From the NCBI GenBank assembly GCA_902615045.1, contig CACMNP010000001.1:53705-117704 (forward strand): DNA of 64,000 nucleotides, in the 5' to 3' direction. Below, piece after piece: positions 28,682 through 38,600 of this stretch. The stretch's first letter is position 1. Every line of letters begins with the position of its first letter. The notes beneath the pieces were generated by a model. It was not told where the DNA came from. It searched no databases and was given only the letters and a program-made list of their open reading frames with translations. The position numbers and the translations under genes were made by a program. This DNA is from an uncultured Pelagibacteraceae bacterium. Its GTDB lineage: Bacteria; Pseudomonadota; Alphaproteobacteria; Pelagibacterales; Pelagibacteraceae.

Positions 28682-30919
28682 CTAGTTTAATCTTAAATCA
28701 AATCTATCTGCATTCATCACTTTGACCCATGCAGATACAAAGTCTTTAACAAATTTGTCAGATGAGTCTTTGCAGGCATAAACTTCGGCTAATGCTCTTA
28801 ATTGAGAATTTGAACCAAAAATAAGGTCAACTCTTGAACCTTTCCACTTAGTTTTTTTAGACTTTCTATCTTTACCAACAAAATATTGTTCAGATTTGTC
28901 AGTTTCTTTCCAAGTGGTACTCATATCAAGAAGATTTACAAAATAATCTGTTGATAGAGCTCCAGGTTTTTTTGTGAAAACTCCATTTTTAGAACTATCA
29001 TAGTTTGTATCTAAAACTCTCATTCCTCCTACAAGAACTGTCATCTCTGGTGCCGTTAATCCCATTAATTGTGCCTTATCAATTAATTTTTCCTCAGCTG
29101 AAACATTAGATTTACCTTTTTTCATGTAGTTTCTAAAACCATCCGCTTGCGGCTCAAGTAATCCAAATGAATTTACATCTGTTTGGTCTTGTCTTGCATC
29201 TCCTCTTCCTGGAGTAAATGGAACCTGAATTTTATGACCAGCTTTTTTTGCTGCCATTTCTATTCCTACATTTCCACCTAATACTATAAGATCCGCCATT
29301 GAGACTGATTTTTTATTTGTATCAAATTTTTTCTTAATTTTTTGTAAAGCTTTAATAACCTTTGAAAGTTTTTTAGGGTTATTGACTTTCCAACTTCTTT
29401 GAGGCTCAAGCATAATTCTTGCTCCGTTTGCTCCACCTCTTTTGTCAGAACCTCTGTAAGTGGAAGCAGAAGCCCAAGCAGTGGAAACTAAATCAGAAAC
29501 AGAGATTTTTGATTTTGAAAGCTTTGATTTTAAATCTCTTATATCTTTTGATTTAAGTTTATATTTTGGTTTATCTATAGGATCTTGCCAAATTAATTGT
29601 TCTTTTGGTACTTCGCTACCTAAATAACATGCTCTTGGTCCCATGTCCCTATGAGTAAGCTTAAACCAAGCTCTTGCAAATGCATCAGCAAATTCATCTG
29701 GATTTTGATAAAAATGTTTTGAAATTGGTCCGTAACTTTTATCCATTCTCAAAGATAAATCAGTTGTTTGCATCATTGGAGGATGCATTTTACTTTTATC
29801 ATGAGCATCAGGTACCATTTTAATTCTCTGACCATTCTTTTTTGGCGTCCATTGAAATGCTCCAGCAGGTCCTTTTGTCAATTCCCATTCATGGTTAAAT
29901 AAACAATCAAAGTAACCCATATCCCATTGTGTAGGTGTTTGTGTCCATGCTCCTTCAATACCACTACTTATAGCGTGTACACCTTTTCCAGATTTGTAAT
30001 TACTATTCCAACCAGTTGCTTGATCTTGAATTCTTGATGCTTCTGGATCAGGTCCTTTATGTGATTCAGGTGCAGCACCATGAGATTTTCCAAAAGTATG
30101 ACCACCAGCAACTAGTGCAACTGTTTCATAATCATTCATTGCCATTCGTCCAAATGTTTCTCTAATATCGTGAGCTGCTTTCAATGGGTCTGGATTAAAA
30201 TCTGGACCTTGTGGATTTACATAAATTAGTCCCATGTGAGAAGCTCCCAATGGTTGTTCAAGATCTCTTTTTCCGCTGTATCTCTTAACACCTAACATTT
30301 CTTTTTCTGAGCCCCAGTAAATATCATCTTCTGGTTCCCAGATATCAGTTCTTCCCGCTCCAAAACCGAATGTTTTAAAGCCCATTGACTCTAATGCTAC
30401 ATTTCCAACTAATATAAATAAATCTGCCCAAGAAATTCTTTTTCCATATTTTTGTTTTATTGGCCACAAAAGTAATCTAGCTTTATCTAAATTAACATTA
30501 TCAGGCCATGCGTTTAACGGTGCAAACCTTTGATTACCAGTTCCAGCACCTCCTCTACCATCACCAGTTCTATAAGTACCTGCTGCGTGCCACGCTAATC
30601 TAATAAATAAAGGACCATAATGACCGTAATCTGCTGGCCACCAATCTTGTGAGTCTGTCATTAATTTGTTTAAATCTTTTTTGAGTGCTTTGTAGTTCAG
30701 TTTTTTAAATTCTTTAGAATAATTAAATTTTTTCTCCATTGGATTTGATAAATTCGAGTGCTGACTTAAAATTTTCAAATTCAAACTATTTGGCCAAAAA
30801 TCTCTATTTGTTTGTCCTCTTCCAGCGCTAAATTTTGCTGGTGTACCTGCGCCCGTAAAAGGGCACTTACTTAATTCTGCTGATTTAAATGTTTTACTTT
30901 TATGAAATTCCGCACTCAT
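28682..30919 (-). CDS. katG: Catalase-peroxidase
   Basis: [12 protein letters not shown]-like [39 protein letters not shown]; full-length 745 aa. Confidence 0.98.
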   Translation of the reverse strand: MSAEFHKSKTFKSAELSKCPFTGAGTPAKFSAGRGQTNRDFWPNSLNLKILSQHSNLSNPMEKKFNYSKEFKKLNYKALKKDLNKLMTDSQDWWPADYGHYGPLFIRLAWHAAGTYRTGDGRGGAGTGNQRFAPLNAWPDNVNLDKARLLLWPIKQKYGKRISWADLFILVGNVALESMGFKTFGFGAGRTDIWEPEDDIYWGSEKEMLGVKRYSGKRDLEQPLGASHMGLIYVNPQGPDFNPDPLKAAHDIRETFGRMAMNDYETVALVAGGHTFGKSHGAAPESHKGPDPEASRIQDQATGWNSNYKSGKGVHAISSGIEGAWTQTPTQWDMGYFDCLFNHEWELTKGPAGAFQWTPKKNGQRIKMVPDAHDKSKMHPPMMQTTDLSLRMDKSYGPISKHFYQNPDEFADAFARAWFKLTHRDMGPRACYLGSEVPKEQLIWQDPIDKPKYKLKSKDIRDLKSKLSKSKISVSDLVSTAWASASTYRGSDKRGGANGARIMLEPQRSWKVNNPKKLSKVIKALQKIKKKFDTNKKSVSMADLIVLGGNVGIEMAAKKAGHKIQVPFTPGRGDARQDQTDVNSFGLLEPQADGFRNYMKKGKSNVSAEEKLIDKAQLMGLTAPEMTVLVGGMRVLDTNYDSSKNGVFTKKPGALSTDYFVNLLDMSTTWKETDKSEQYFVGKDRKSKKTKWKGSRVDLIFGSNSQLRALAEVYACKDSSDKFVKDFVSAWVKVMNADRFDLRLN

Positions 30920-30939
30920 TATTATTTATCTCCTTTAAT

Positions 30940-30956
30940 ATTATAATTATTCTAAT
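30940..30956 (-). promoter_or_regulatory. Irr/ICE-like box 1 upstream of katG
   Basis: ATTATAATTATTCTAAT vs ICE TTTAGAANNNTTCTAAA (11/14). Confidence 0.5.
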
Positions 30957-30962
30957 TCGTTG

Positions 30963-30979
30963 TTTATAATTATTCTAAA
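30963..30979 (-). promoter_or_regulatory. Irr/ICE-like box 2 upstream of katG
   Basis: TTTATAATTATTCTAAA: 13/14 vs TTTAGAANNNTTCTAAA; 23 bp from box 1. Confidence 0.62.
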
Positions 30980-31024
30980 GAAGATTGTCAATAAGTCAGA
31001 GTATTTATGATTTAATTTTGAAAC

Positions 31025-31435
31025 TTAGTCTTCTAATTTTACTAAAACTTCAACTGATTTAATTTTTTTTCCAGGTATAGATTTTTGTATCTCTATAGGT
31101 CCCACATCCTCATTTTTAAGATCAATAAGCTTTTCTTCTTTAACATCAAAGAAATGGTGGTGATCTGTGACATTTGTATCAAAGTAGGTTTGATTAGAAT
31201 TTATTGGAATTTCTTTTAGATATCCTTTTTTATGAAATGCATGAACTGTATTGTAAACTGTTGCTAAAGAAACTTTCTCTCCAGTTTTATCTTTTATCAA
31301 TTTGAATAAGTCGTTTATTGTGAAATGGAAAGTTTTATCTCTATTAAATAAAACCTCGCATATATTTATTCTTTGTTTAGTTGGTCTTAAGCTAGAGTTT
31401 CTTAGTTTTTCAATAAATTCTTGTTTACTAGTCAT
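31025..31435 (-). CDS. irr: Iron response regulator Irr (Fur superfamily)
   Basis: LRPTKQRINICEVLF, VSLATVYNTVHAF, YFDTNVTDHHHFFDV (Irr HHH motif); followed by fabA-fabB-fabI; start set to ATG 31435 (31441 is TTG). Confidence 0.88.
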   Translation of the reverse strand: MTSKQEFIEKLRNSSLRPTKQRINICEVLFNRDKTFHFTINDLFKLIKDKTGEKVSLATVYNTVHAFHKKGYLKEIPINSNQTYFDTNVTDHHHFFDVKEEKLIDLKNEDVGPIEIQKSIPGKKIKSVEVLVKLED

Positions 31436-31441
31436 TAGCAA

Positions 31442-31458
31442 TTTAAAACTATTCTAAA
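31442..31458 (-). promoter_or_regulatory. Irr/ICE-like box immediately upstream of irr
   Basis: TTTAAAACTATTCTAAA: 13/14 vs TTTAGAANNNTTCTAAA; ends 7 nt from the irr ATG. Confidence 0.6.
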
Positions 31459-31508
31459 CTATTTGTATATTATAATGTACCTAAATCAAGTAATAAGATT
31501 ACAAAATT

Positions 31509-32009
31509 ATGAAAAAAAGTTCCTTTAATTACAACGAACTAATTGATTGCGCTAATGGTAAGTTATTTGGTCCAGGTAATGCAAAATTACCTTCTCCACC
31601 AATGCTAATGTTTGATAGAATTACAGAAATAACTGAGAGTGAGGGTTTTTATAAAAAAGGATCTATGAAAGCCGAACTTGATATTAAAGATAATTTATGG
31701 TTCTTTGATTGTCATTTTAGAGAAGATCCAGTAATGCCAGGTTGTCTTGGCTTAGATGCTATGTGGCAGCTAGTTGGCTTTTTTCTTGGTTGGCTTGGAA
31801 ATCCAGGAAGAGGTAGAGCATTAGGTGTAAGCACTGTAAAATTCACTGGGGAAGTTCTTAAAAATGTCAAAATGGCAACATATGAAATAGATATGAAAAG
31901 AATTCTTATTAAAGGAGAAACAACCGTAGGTCTTGCAAATGGAATTTTGCTTGCTGATGGAAAAAAGATTTATAGTGCAGAAAATCTTAAAGTAGGATTA
32001 TTTAAATAA
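31509..32009 (+). CDS. fabA: 3-hydroxydecanoyl-[ACP] dehydratase
   Basis: [28 protein letters not shown]. Confidence 0.95.
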   Translation: MKKSSFNYNELIDCANGKLFGPGNAKLPSPPMLMFDRITEITESEGFYKKGSMKAELDIKDNLWFFDCHFREDPVMPGCLGLDAMWQLVGFFLGWLGNPGRGRALGVSTVKFTGEVLKNVKMATYEIDMKRILIKGETTVGLANGILLADGKKIYSAENLKVGLFK

Positions 32010-33220
32010 TGAAAAGAGTAGTTGTAACAGGACTTGGTGTAGTTTCATGTTTGGGAAATAATCAAGATGAGGTTTATCAATCATTAGTTAATACAAAATC
32101 AGGAATAACATTTTCTGAGGAATACAAAGAGCATAATTTAAAAAGCCATGTTCATGGTAAACCTAATATCAAATTAGAAGATTATATTGATAGAAAAGTT
32201 ATTAGGTTTATGGGTGCTGGATCAGCATATAATTATGTTGCAATGAGTGAAGCAGTTAAAGATTCTGGATTAGAGGAGAATGAAGTTAGCAACATTTCAA
32301 CTGGGATGGTCATGGGATCTGGAGGACCATCTATTGAAAATGTGATACTAGCATCAGATAAGACAAGAGAAAAAAATCCAAAAAAAATGGGACCATTTAT
32401 AGTTCCAAGAACAATGGCAAGCACCGCTTCTGCGACTCTTGCAGTTCCATTTAAAATAAAAGGCACTAATTACACAATAAGTTCTGCATGCGCAACGAGT
32501 GGTCATTGTATTGGTAATGCTATGGAACTTATTCAATTAGGAAAACAAAATATTATTTTTGCAGGTGGAAGTGATGAGGTTCACTTTGCTATGACTGCAA
32601 TGTTTGACGCAATGACTGCACTATCCTCAAAATATAATGATACCCCTGAAAAAGCTTCTAGACCATATGATAAAACAAGAGATGGTTTTGTGATTGCTGG
32701 TGGAGGTGGAGTTCTTGTTCTAGAAGAATATGAACATGCCAAAGCAAGAGGAGCTAAAATGTATGCTGAATTAACTGGATATGGAGCAACATCAGATGGC
32801 TATGATATGGTTGCACCATCTGGTGAGGGAGCGGTCAGATGTATGAAAATGGCTCTAGCAACTTCTAAAAATAAAATTGACTATATTAATACTCACGGGA
32901 CATCAACACCTGTAGGAGATATTACAGAATTAAAAGCAGTTGGTGAGGCTTTCCCAGACTATAAACCTAAAATAAGTTCAACAAAATCTTTGTCAGGTCA
33001 TTCATTAGGTGCAACTTCAGTTCACGAAGCAATTTACAGTTTGATAATGATGAAAAACAATTTTATTTCAGCGTCAGCAAATATTTCGGAAATGGATGAT
33101 GAAGCAAAAAACTACCCAATTGTTACACGAGTTGAAAAAGACTTAAATTTAAATGCAATTATGTCTAACAGCTTTGGTTTTGGTGGAACTAATGCAACAT
33201 TAGTTTTTGAGAAAGTTTAA
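32009..33220 (+). CDS. fabB: Beta-ketoacyl-ACP synthase I
   Basis: [38 protein letters not shown]. Confidence 0.95.
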   Translation: MKRVVVTGLGVVSCLGNNQDEVYQSLVNTKSGITFSEEYKEHNLKSHVHGKPNIKLEDYIDRKVIRFMGAGSAYNYVAMSEAVKDSGLEENEVSNISTGMVMGSGGPSIENVILASDKTREKNPKKMGPFIVPRTMASTASATLAVPFKIKGTNYTISSACATSGHCIGNAMELIQLGKQNIIFAGGSDEVHFAMTAMFDAMTALSSKYNDTPEKASRPYDKTRDGFVIAGGGGVLVLEEYEHAKARGAKMYAELTGYGATSDGYDMVAPSGEGAVRCMKMALATSKNKIDYINTHGTSTPVGDITELKAVGEAFPDYKPKISSTKSLSGHSLGATSVHEAIYSLIMMKNNFISASANISEMDDEAKNYPIVTRVEKDLNLNAIMSNSFGFGGTNATLVFEKV

Positions 33221-33224
33221 ATCT

Positions 33225-34016
33225 ATGAGTTTAATGAAGGGAAAAAAAGGTCTTATCATGGGCGTTGCCAATGAGAGATCAATTGCATGGGGTATATCTC
33301 AAAAACTTGCTGAAGCTGGAGCAGAGTTAGCTTTTACATATTTAGGTGATGCTTTAAAAAAAAGAGTTGTTCCACTTGCAGAAAAACTAAATTCAAATGT
33401 AACTTTTAGCTGTGATGTAGAAAAAAAAGAAGAAGTTGTAAAACTATTTGAAGATGTAAAAAGTCAATGGGGAGAAATTGATTTTGTTGTACATGCAATT
33501 GCATTTTCAGATAAATCTGAGTTATCAGGAGAATATTTAAATACAACTAGAGAAAACTTTTTAAGAAGTATGTTAATATCTTGTTTTTCATTTACTGAAG
33601 TTGCTAGAGAAGCATCTAAAATAATGAAGCAAGGTGGTAGTATGATTACTTTGAGTTATGAAGCAAATAAAGCCATACCTAATTATAATGTAATGGGAGT
33701 ATGTAAAGCTGCACTAGAATCTAGTGTTAAATATCTTGCAAGAGATCTAGGAGTAAGGAATATTAGAGTTAATGCAATAAGTGCCGGACCAATTAAAACT
33801 CTAGCAGCTTCTGCAATTGGGGATGCTAAATTTCTTTACAAGTGGAATGCTGATCATTCGTTCTTAAAAAGAAATGTTGATAATCTTGATGTTGGAAATT
33901 CAGCACTATATCTTTTAAGCGATATGGCAGGTGGTGTTACTGGTGAAATTCATTATGTGGATGCTGGTTACAATAAAGTTGGAATGCCAGATCCAAAAAA
34001 CATAAGCGATACTTAA
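33225..34016 (+). CDS. fabI: Enoyl-[ACP] reductase (NADH)
   Basis: GLIMGVANERSIAWGI, YNVMGVCKAALE, NAISAGPIKTLAASAI; start at 33225 favoured over 33207. Confidence 0.93.
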   Translation: MSLMKGKKGLIMGVANERSIAWGISQKLAEAGAELAFTYLGDALKKRVVPLAEKLNSNVTFSCDVEKKEEVVKLFEDVKSQWGEIDFVVHAIAFSDKSELSGEYLNTTRENFLRSMLISCFSFTEVAREASKIMKQGGSMITLSYEANKAIPNYNVMGVCKAALESSVKYLARDLGVRNIRVNAISAGPIKTLAASAIGDAKFLYKWNADHSFLKRNVDNLDVGNSALYLLSDMAGGVTGEIHYVDAGYNKVGMPDPKNISDT

Positions 34017-34027
34017 AATATTAATTA

Positions 34028-34960
34028 GTGATTAAAATCAGAATTATTGCATATTTTTTTTTAATTTTTTGTGTATTTGAAAATGTAAATGCTAAAAGCT
34101 ACAAAATAGGTGACAAAATCTCAGAAGAAATAGAATTTTATAAAAAATACAAATTTGAATTACCTTCAGGAACATGGACAATAGCTGACAGGTTTAGATA
34201 TAGCTATTATGGTGCGACTGCAAAAGGTTACAAACTTTTAAAAATTAAAGGTAATAAAGCTATAGAAGGATTTTCAATTGCTGAACTAGATATCGGAGCA
34301 AGATTTCAAAGCGCTTTCAACGATGTACTACATCTAATTATGTTTAAAAATGAATATGACGGATGTTACGATCGACCTGAATATTATATTTTGGAGTATT
34401 TTACAAAAGGTTCATCTCATAATTGTTTTTGGATTTCTCATGAAGATGTTTATAGAGAATTATTTAATCCTGATGATCCAGAATTGAGGGGTGTGAATGC
34501 TCAATATATAGCATGGCTAAGAGACAACAAAATAGAACTACCAAAAATTGCTATAGGTAGTTCGCATAGTTATTTCTCAAGACTAACAGGAGGAAAATGG
34601 TTTGTAATGACTCACGGTTTCGATCCTGAAGTATTAGGTGCTCCAAAAAGTGAATTTATAGACGAGGATAGGTCAGAATATCATAAATATAATATTAATA
34701 ATTATCCAGATCACAAAAAAATTATGGAGAAAGTAGTATCTTTAGGTGCTAAAAGGCATAAACAGTTTGAGTTAGAAGTGAGAGCAAAAGAGCATCACAA
34801 AATAAATTTAAGTTCATTAATTTCAAATTCTTTAGAAATTGGTAGCGTTGAACAAAATGATGATATTATTACACAAATTAATAGGTTAAGAGATTTATTA
34901 AAATCAGGAATTTTAACAGAGGAAGAATTTAAAAAAGCAAAAGAAAAAATACTTAATTAA
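34028..34960 (+). CDS. Secreted protein of unknown function with C-terminal SHOCT-like segment
   Basis: GTG start, signal peptide (FFLIFCVFENVNA), C-terminal ITQINRLRDLLKSGILTEEEFKKAKEKIL. Confidence 0.7.
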   Translation: MIKIRIIAYFFLIFCVFENVNAKSYKIGDKISEEIEFYKKYKFELPSGTWTIADRFRYSYYGATAKGYKLLKIKGNKAIEGFSIAELDIGARFQSAFNDVLHLIMFKNEYDGCYDRPEYYILEYFTKGSSHNCFWISHEDVYRELFNPDDPELRGVNAQYIAWLRDNKIELPKIAIGSSHSYFSRLTGGKWFVMTHGFDPEVLGAPKSEFIDEDRSEYHKYNINNYPDHKKIMEKVVSLGAKRHKQFELEVRAKEHHKINLSSLISNSLEIGSVEQNDDIITQINRLRDLLKSGILTEEEFKKAKEKILN

Positions 34961-35349
34961 TGATGCAACAAATTAGTATTTATCTAACCAGTATAATATT
35001 TGGAATTATGCTATTCTTTTCTTTTGTTGTAGCACCCGTTACTTTCACTTCATTAAATGAGAAAAATGCTAGAAAATTTATAAGAAAAATATTTCCTTAT
35101 TACTATACTGTTAATTTAGCTATTAGTGTTTTAGTTTTAATTTTATTTATAATTCTAAAAATTTTTTCCTTAGATTTTTATTTAATTTTGAGTGTTGCAG
35201 TATTATTTGCTGTATCGAATTTTGTACTAATGCCACTAATAAATAAGTTCAGAGATGAAAAGCAGGATAAAAAATTTAAACAATCACACTTTGTTTCTGT
35301 GGTGATAAATTTTGTTCAAATGATTTTGTTGGTAATTGTCTTAATTTAA
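34960..35349 (+). CDS. DUF4149-like four-TM membrane protein
   Basis: MLFFSFVVAPVTFTSLNEKNARKFIRKIFPYYY. Confidence 0.75.
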   Translation: MMQQISIYLTSIIFGIMLFFSFVVAPVTFTSLNEKNARKFIRKIFPYYYTVNLAISVLVLILFIILKIFSLDFYLILSVAVLFAVSNFVLMPLINKFRDEKQDKKFKQSHFVSVVINFVQMILLVIVLI

Positions 35350-35498
35350 AAAGAATTAGTAATACCTAAGCCAACAGCAATAAAAATACCTAACCAAATT
35401 AAACCTTTAATAAAAAAAAATGCAAAACTACCAAACAATAAATACCTTCCATATTTATTTTTCTGTAGTTCTGACTTAAAGTTTTTTAAAAGCTTCAT
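35346..35498 (-). CDS. 50-aa single-pass membrane mini-protein
   Basis: MKLLKNFKSELQKNKYGRYLLFGSFAFFFIKGLIWLGIFIAVGLGITNSF; ATG to TAA, convergent 4-nt overlap with DUF4149-like gene. Confidence 0.6.
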   Translation of the reverse strand: MKLLKNFKSELQKNKYGRYLLFGSFAFFFIKGLIWLGIFIAVGLGITNSF

Positions 35499-35525
35499 TT
35501 TATTATAATTTATTACAATTATTTT

Positions 35526-35888
35526 CTACTTGATCTTTTCCCACTCTTTCATTCCACCAGTGATATTTTTGACATTTTTAACTCCCATGTCCTTCATAGT
35601 TTTGGTTGCTAATGTTCCTTGTCCACCAACACCACAAAAAACTACATATTCTTTATTAGGATTATTTTTAAACATATCATTTTCTAGAGGACTGCCTTCT
35701 GCTAAATAAAATTCTAATAAACCTCTATCTAAGTGAATTGCATTACCGATTGTTCCTTTTGAAAAGCTTTCTTTGTCCCTAACATCAATAAATTGAACAT
35801 TTGGGTCATTTAGCTTTTCTTTTGCATCGCTAGCGCTTATATTCTCAATCTCATTGCTTACGCCCATTAAATCATCAAATTTTTTCAT
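35526..35888 (-). CDS. Rhodanese-like domain protein
   Basis: VQFIDVRDKESFSKGTIGNAIHL; VVFCGVGGQG active-site loop. Confidence 0.9.
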   Translation of the reverse strand: MKKFDDLMGVSNEIENISASDAKEKLNDPNVQFIDVRDKESFSKGTIGNAIHLDRGLLEFYLAEGSPLENDMFKNNPNKEYVVFCGVGGQGTLATKTMKDMGVKNVKNITGGMKEWEKIK

Positions 35889-35903
35889 ATTTCTCCTATA
35901 AAT

Positions 35904-37976
35904 TTATATTGCAGCTTGTTTAATTGATAACTTAACTTTTCCTCTATCAAAGCCAATTACTTTAACTTTAACTTCATCACCTTCTTTTACTACATCAGTT
36001 ACTTTGCCGACTCTTTTATCAGCAAGCTCTGATATATGAACAAGGCCATCTTGTTTTCCTAGGAAATTAACAAACGCACCAAACTCCATAATTTTCATTA
36101 CTTTTCCATTGTAAATTTTATTGAGTTCAGCTTTAGCAGTTAAATCTTTAATCATTTGCATAGCTTTGTTTCTTGATTCTTCATCTGGAGCAGCTACTGT
36201 AACTTCACCTTCGTCATTGATGTCGACTTTGGCACCAGATACCTCGACTATTTCTCTTATAGTTGCTCCACCTTTTCCAATGACTGTAGCAATATCTTTC
36301 TTATCTACAGTAATTTTCTCCATCTTAGGAGTATGTTTTCCAACATTTTCCCTTGATTTAGATAAAGCTTTATTCATTTCACCTAGAATGTGAATTCTTC
36401 CATCTTTTGCTTGTTTTAAGGCTTGCTCCATAATTTCAAATGTTATACCTGTAATTTTAATGTCCATTTGAAGAGATGTTATTCCATCTTTAGTTCCAGC
36501 AACTTTAAAGTCCATATCACCTAAATGATCTTCATCTCCAAGAATATCTGAAAGAACGCTAAATTCTTCTCCCTCTTTAATTAATCCCATTGCAATACCA
36601 GCAACTGGTTCTTTTATTGGCACGCCTGCATCCATCAAAGCTAAAGATGAACCACAAACAGTCGCCATAGAAGAAGAACCGTTTGACTCAGTTATCTCAG
36701 ATACAATCCTAAATGTGTAGGGAAAACTCTCTTTAGAAGGCAAAGAAGAATTTATTGCTCTCCAGGCTAATTTTCCATGACCTATTTCTCTTCTTCCGGT
36801 ACCTATTCTACCAGTTTCTCCAACAGAAAAAGGTGGAAAATTATAATGAAGCATAAACCTTTCTTTTTGTAATCCTTCAAGACTTTCTATTTTTTGCTCA
36901 TCATCAGATGTACCAAGTGTAGTTGTAACTATTGCTTGAGTTTCTCCTCGAGTAAACAAAGCAGAACCATGAACTCTTGGAAGAATTCCAACTTCACACA
37001 TAATTGGCCTCACATCTGCAAGACCTCTACCATCAATTCTATTTTTATTTTTTAGAATATCTGTTCTGACAATTCTTTTTTCTAAATTTTTAAGCTCAGA
37101 ATTTACGTCAAGATCGGTATAATTCTCATCTTCTTCATAAAGCTTTTTTGCTTTATCAGTTATTTCTGAGATTAAATTTGATCTTTCTTGTTTATCTTTT
37201 ATTGAAAATGCTTTTTTAAGTTCCTCGGTAAATTCGCTTTCCAATTTATTTTTTACTTCTGAAAGATCTTTTTTCTCAACTATCCAATCAGGTTTTTTGC
37301 ATTCTTTGGCTAGTTCCTCTATCATTTCAATTACTGGAACAAATCCTTCATGTCCGAACTTAACAGCATTTAACATTTCTTCCTCAGTTAAACCACTTGC
37401 CTCGGACTCAACCATTAAAACTGCATCTTTTGTTCCTGCTACTACAAGATCAAGTTTTGAGTCTTTAAGTTCTGCTTTAGTAGGATTAAGAATGTATTCC
37501 CCTTTAATAAAGCCAACTCTAGACGCACCAACAGGGCCTAAAAATGGCATTCCTGAAATTGCTAATGCAGCTGATGAGGCAATAATTGATAAAATATCTG
37601 CTTCATTCTCTTTATCGTAAGATATTACTGTTGGTAGTACCTGAACTTCGTTTTTAAATTCATCTGGGAAAAGTGGTCTGATAGGTCTGTCAATCAATCT
37701 TGAAATTAAAGTTTCACTATCCGTTGGTCTTGCTTCTCTCTTAAAATATCCACCTGGAATTTTACCAGCTGCGTAATATTTTTCTTGATAATTTACTGAC
37801 AACGGAAAGTAATCCATATCTGGATTAACTTTTTTAGCTCCGACTGCTGTTGCCAAAACAACTGTTTCTCCACATTGTGCTATGATAGCGCCATCTGCTT
37901 GTCTTGCTATTTTACCTGTTTCTAAACTAATCTTTTTTCCTGCTACTTCTATTTCTTTCTTTACAACTTTAAACAT
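35904..37976 (-). CDS. pnp: Polyribonucleotide nucleotidyltransferase
   Basis: Two RNase PH domains; C-terminal KH ([12 protein letters not shown]) and S1 ([19 protein letters not shown]). Confidence 0.97.
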   Translation of the reverse strand: MFKVVKKEIEVAGKKISLETGKIARQADGAIIAQCGETVVLATAVGAKKVNPDMDYFPLSVNYQEKYYAAGKIPGGYFKREARPTDSETLISRLIDRPIRPLFPDEFKNEVQVLPTVISYDKENEADILSIIASSAALAISGMPFLGPVGASRVGFIKGEYILNPTKAELKDSKLDLVVAGTKDAVLMVESEASGLTEEEMLNAVKFGHEGFVPVIEMIEELAKECKKPDWIVEKKDLSEVKNKLESEFTEELKKAFSIKDKQERSNLISEITDKAKKLYEEDENYTDLDVNSELKNLEKRIVRTDILKNKNRIDGRGLADVRPIMCEVGILPRVHGSALFTRGETQAIVTTTLGTSDDEQKIESLEGLQKERFMLHYNFPPFSVGETGRIGTGRREIGHGKLAWRAINSSLPSKESFPYTFRIVSEITESNGSSSMATVCGSSLALMDAGVPIKEPVAGIAMGLIKEGEEFSVLSDILGDEDHLGDMDFKVAGTKDGITSLQMDIKITGITFEIMEQALKQAKDGRIHILGEMNKALSKSRENVGKHTPKMEKITVDKKDIATVIGKGGATIREIVEVSGAKVDINDEGEVTVAAPDEESRNKAMQMIKDLTAKAELNKIYNGKVMKIMEFGAFVNFLGKQDGLVHISELADKRVGKVTDVVKEGDEVKVKVIGFDRGKVKLSIKQAAI

Positions 37977-38225
37977 TTACTTCCTTAAATTTAATTTTGA
38001 TATTACTTCTTTATAAGACTCCATTTTATTTTTCTTTAAATAGTCTAATAATTTTTTTCTTCTGTTTACCGCTCTTAAAAGTCCAACAGATGAATGTTTA
38101 TCTTTTTTGAACTGTTTAATATGTTTCGACAAGTTCTCGATTTTTTCTGTTAGTTGAGCAACTTGAACTTCTGAAGAACCAGTGTCCTTGTCATGGATTG
38201 CTAGTTCTTTTGCTTTATTTACCAT
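37977..38225 (-). CDS. rpsO: 30S ribosomal protein S15
   Basis: DTGSSEVQVAQLTEKI ... KHSSVGLLRAVNRRKKLLDYL. Confidence 0.97.
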   Translation of the reverse strand: MVNKAKELAIHDKDTGSSEVQVAQLTEKIENLSKHIKQFKKDKHSSVGLLRAVNRRKKLLDYLKKNKMESYKEVISKLNLRK

Positions 38226-38234
38226 TTTTTTTCC

Positions 38235-38600
38235 TTACTTATTTGTTTGTTTGATTAAATTTTCAATTTTTTCTGCATAATCAAAAGAGTCATCTTTTAC
38301 AAAAAATAGTTTTGGTAAAAACTTCATTACTATTTTTTTTGATAAAACTTTTCTTATTACAAATGAAAATTCTTTTAATTTAGTAACGACCTCTTCAGCG
38401 TCTTTTCCACCCAAAGGCATTACAAAAATTTTTGCTGTTTTTAAATCTGGAGACATTCTAACTTCAGTCACTGTTATTTCTTTTGTAGATAAATTTGGTA
38501 GTTTTGCTTCATCTCTGATAAATAACATTCCTAATGCTTGTTTAATCATTTCGCCAACTCTTAACTGTCTTTGAGTAACGGGTCTTCCTAGATTAGTCAT
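38235..38600 (-). CDS. rbfA: Ribosome-binding factor A
   Basis: VTEVRMSPDLKTAKIFV. Confidence 0.92.
   Translation of the reverse strand: MTNLGRPVTQRQLRVGEMIKQALGMLFIRDEAKLPNLSTKEITVTEVRMSPDLKTAKIFVMPLGGKDAEEVVTKLKEFSFVIRKVLSKKIVMKFLPKLFFVKDDSFDYAEKIENLIKQTNK

Noticed and set aside
37297-37620. Ser-rich ORF antisense to pnp
   Set aside because: Mirror of conserved pnp codons; same for 36121-36393
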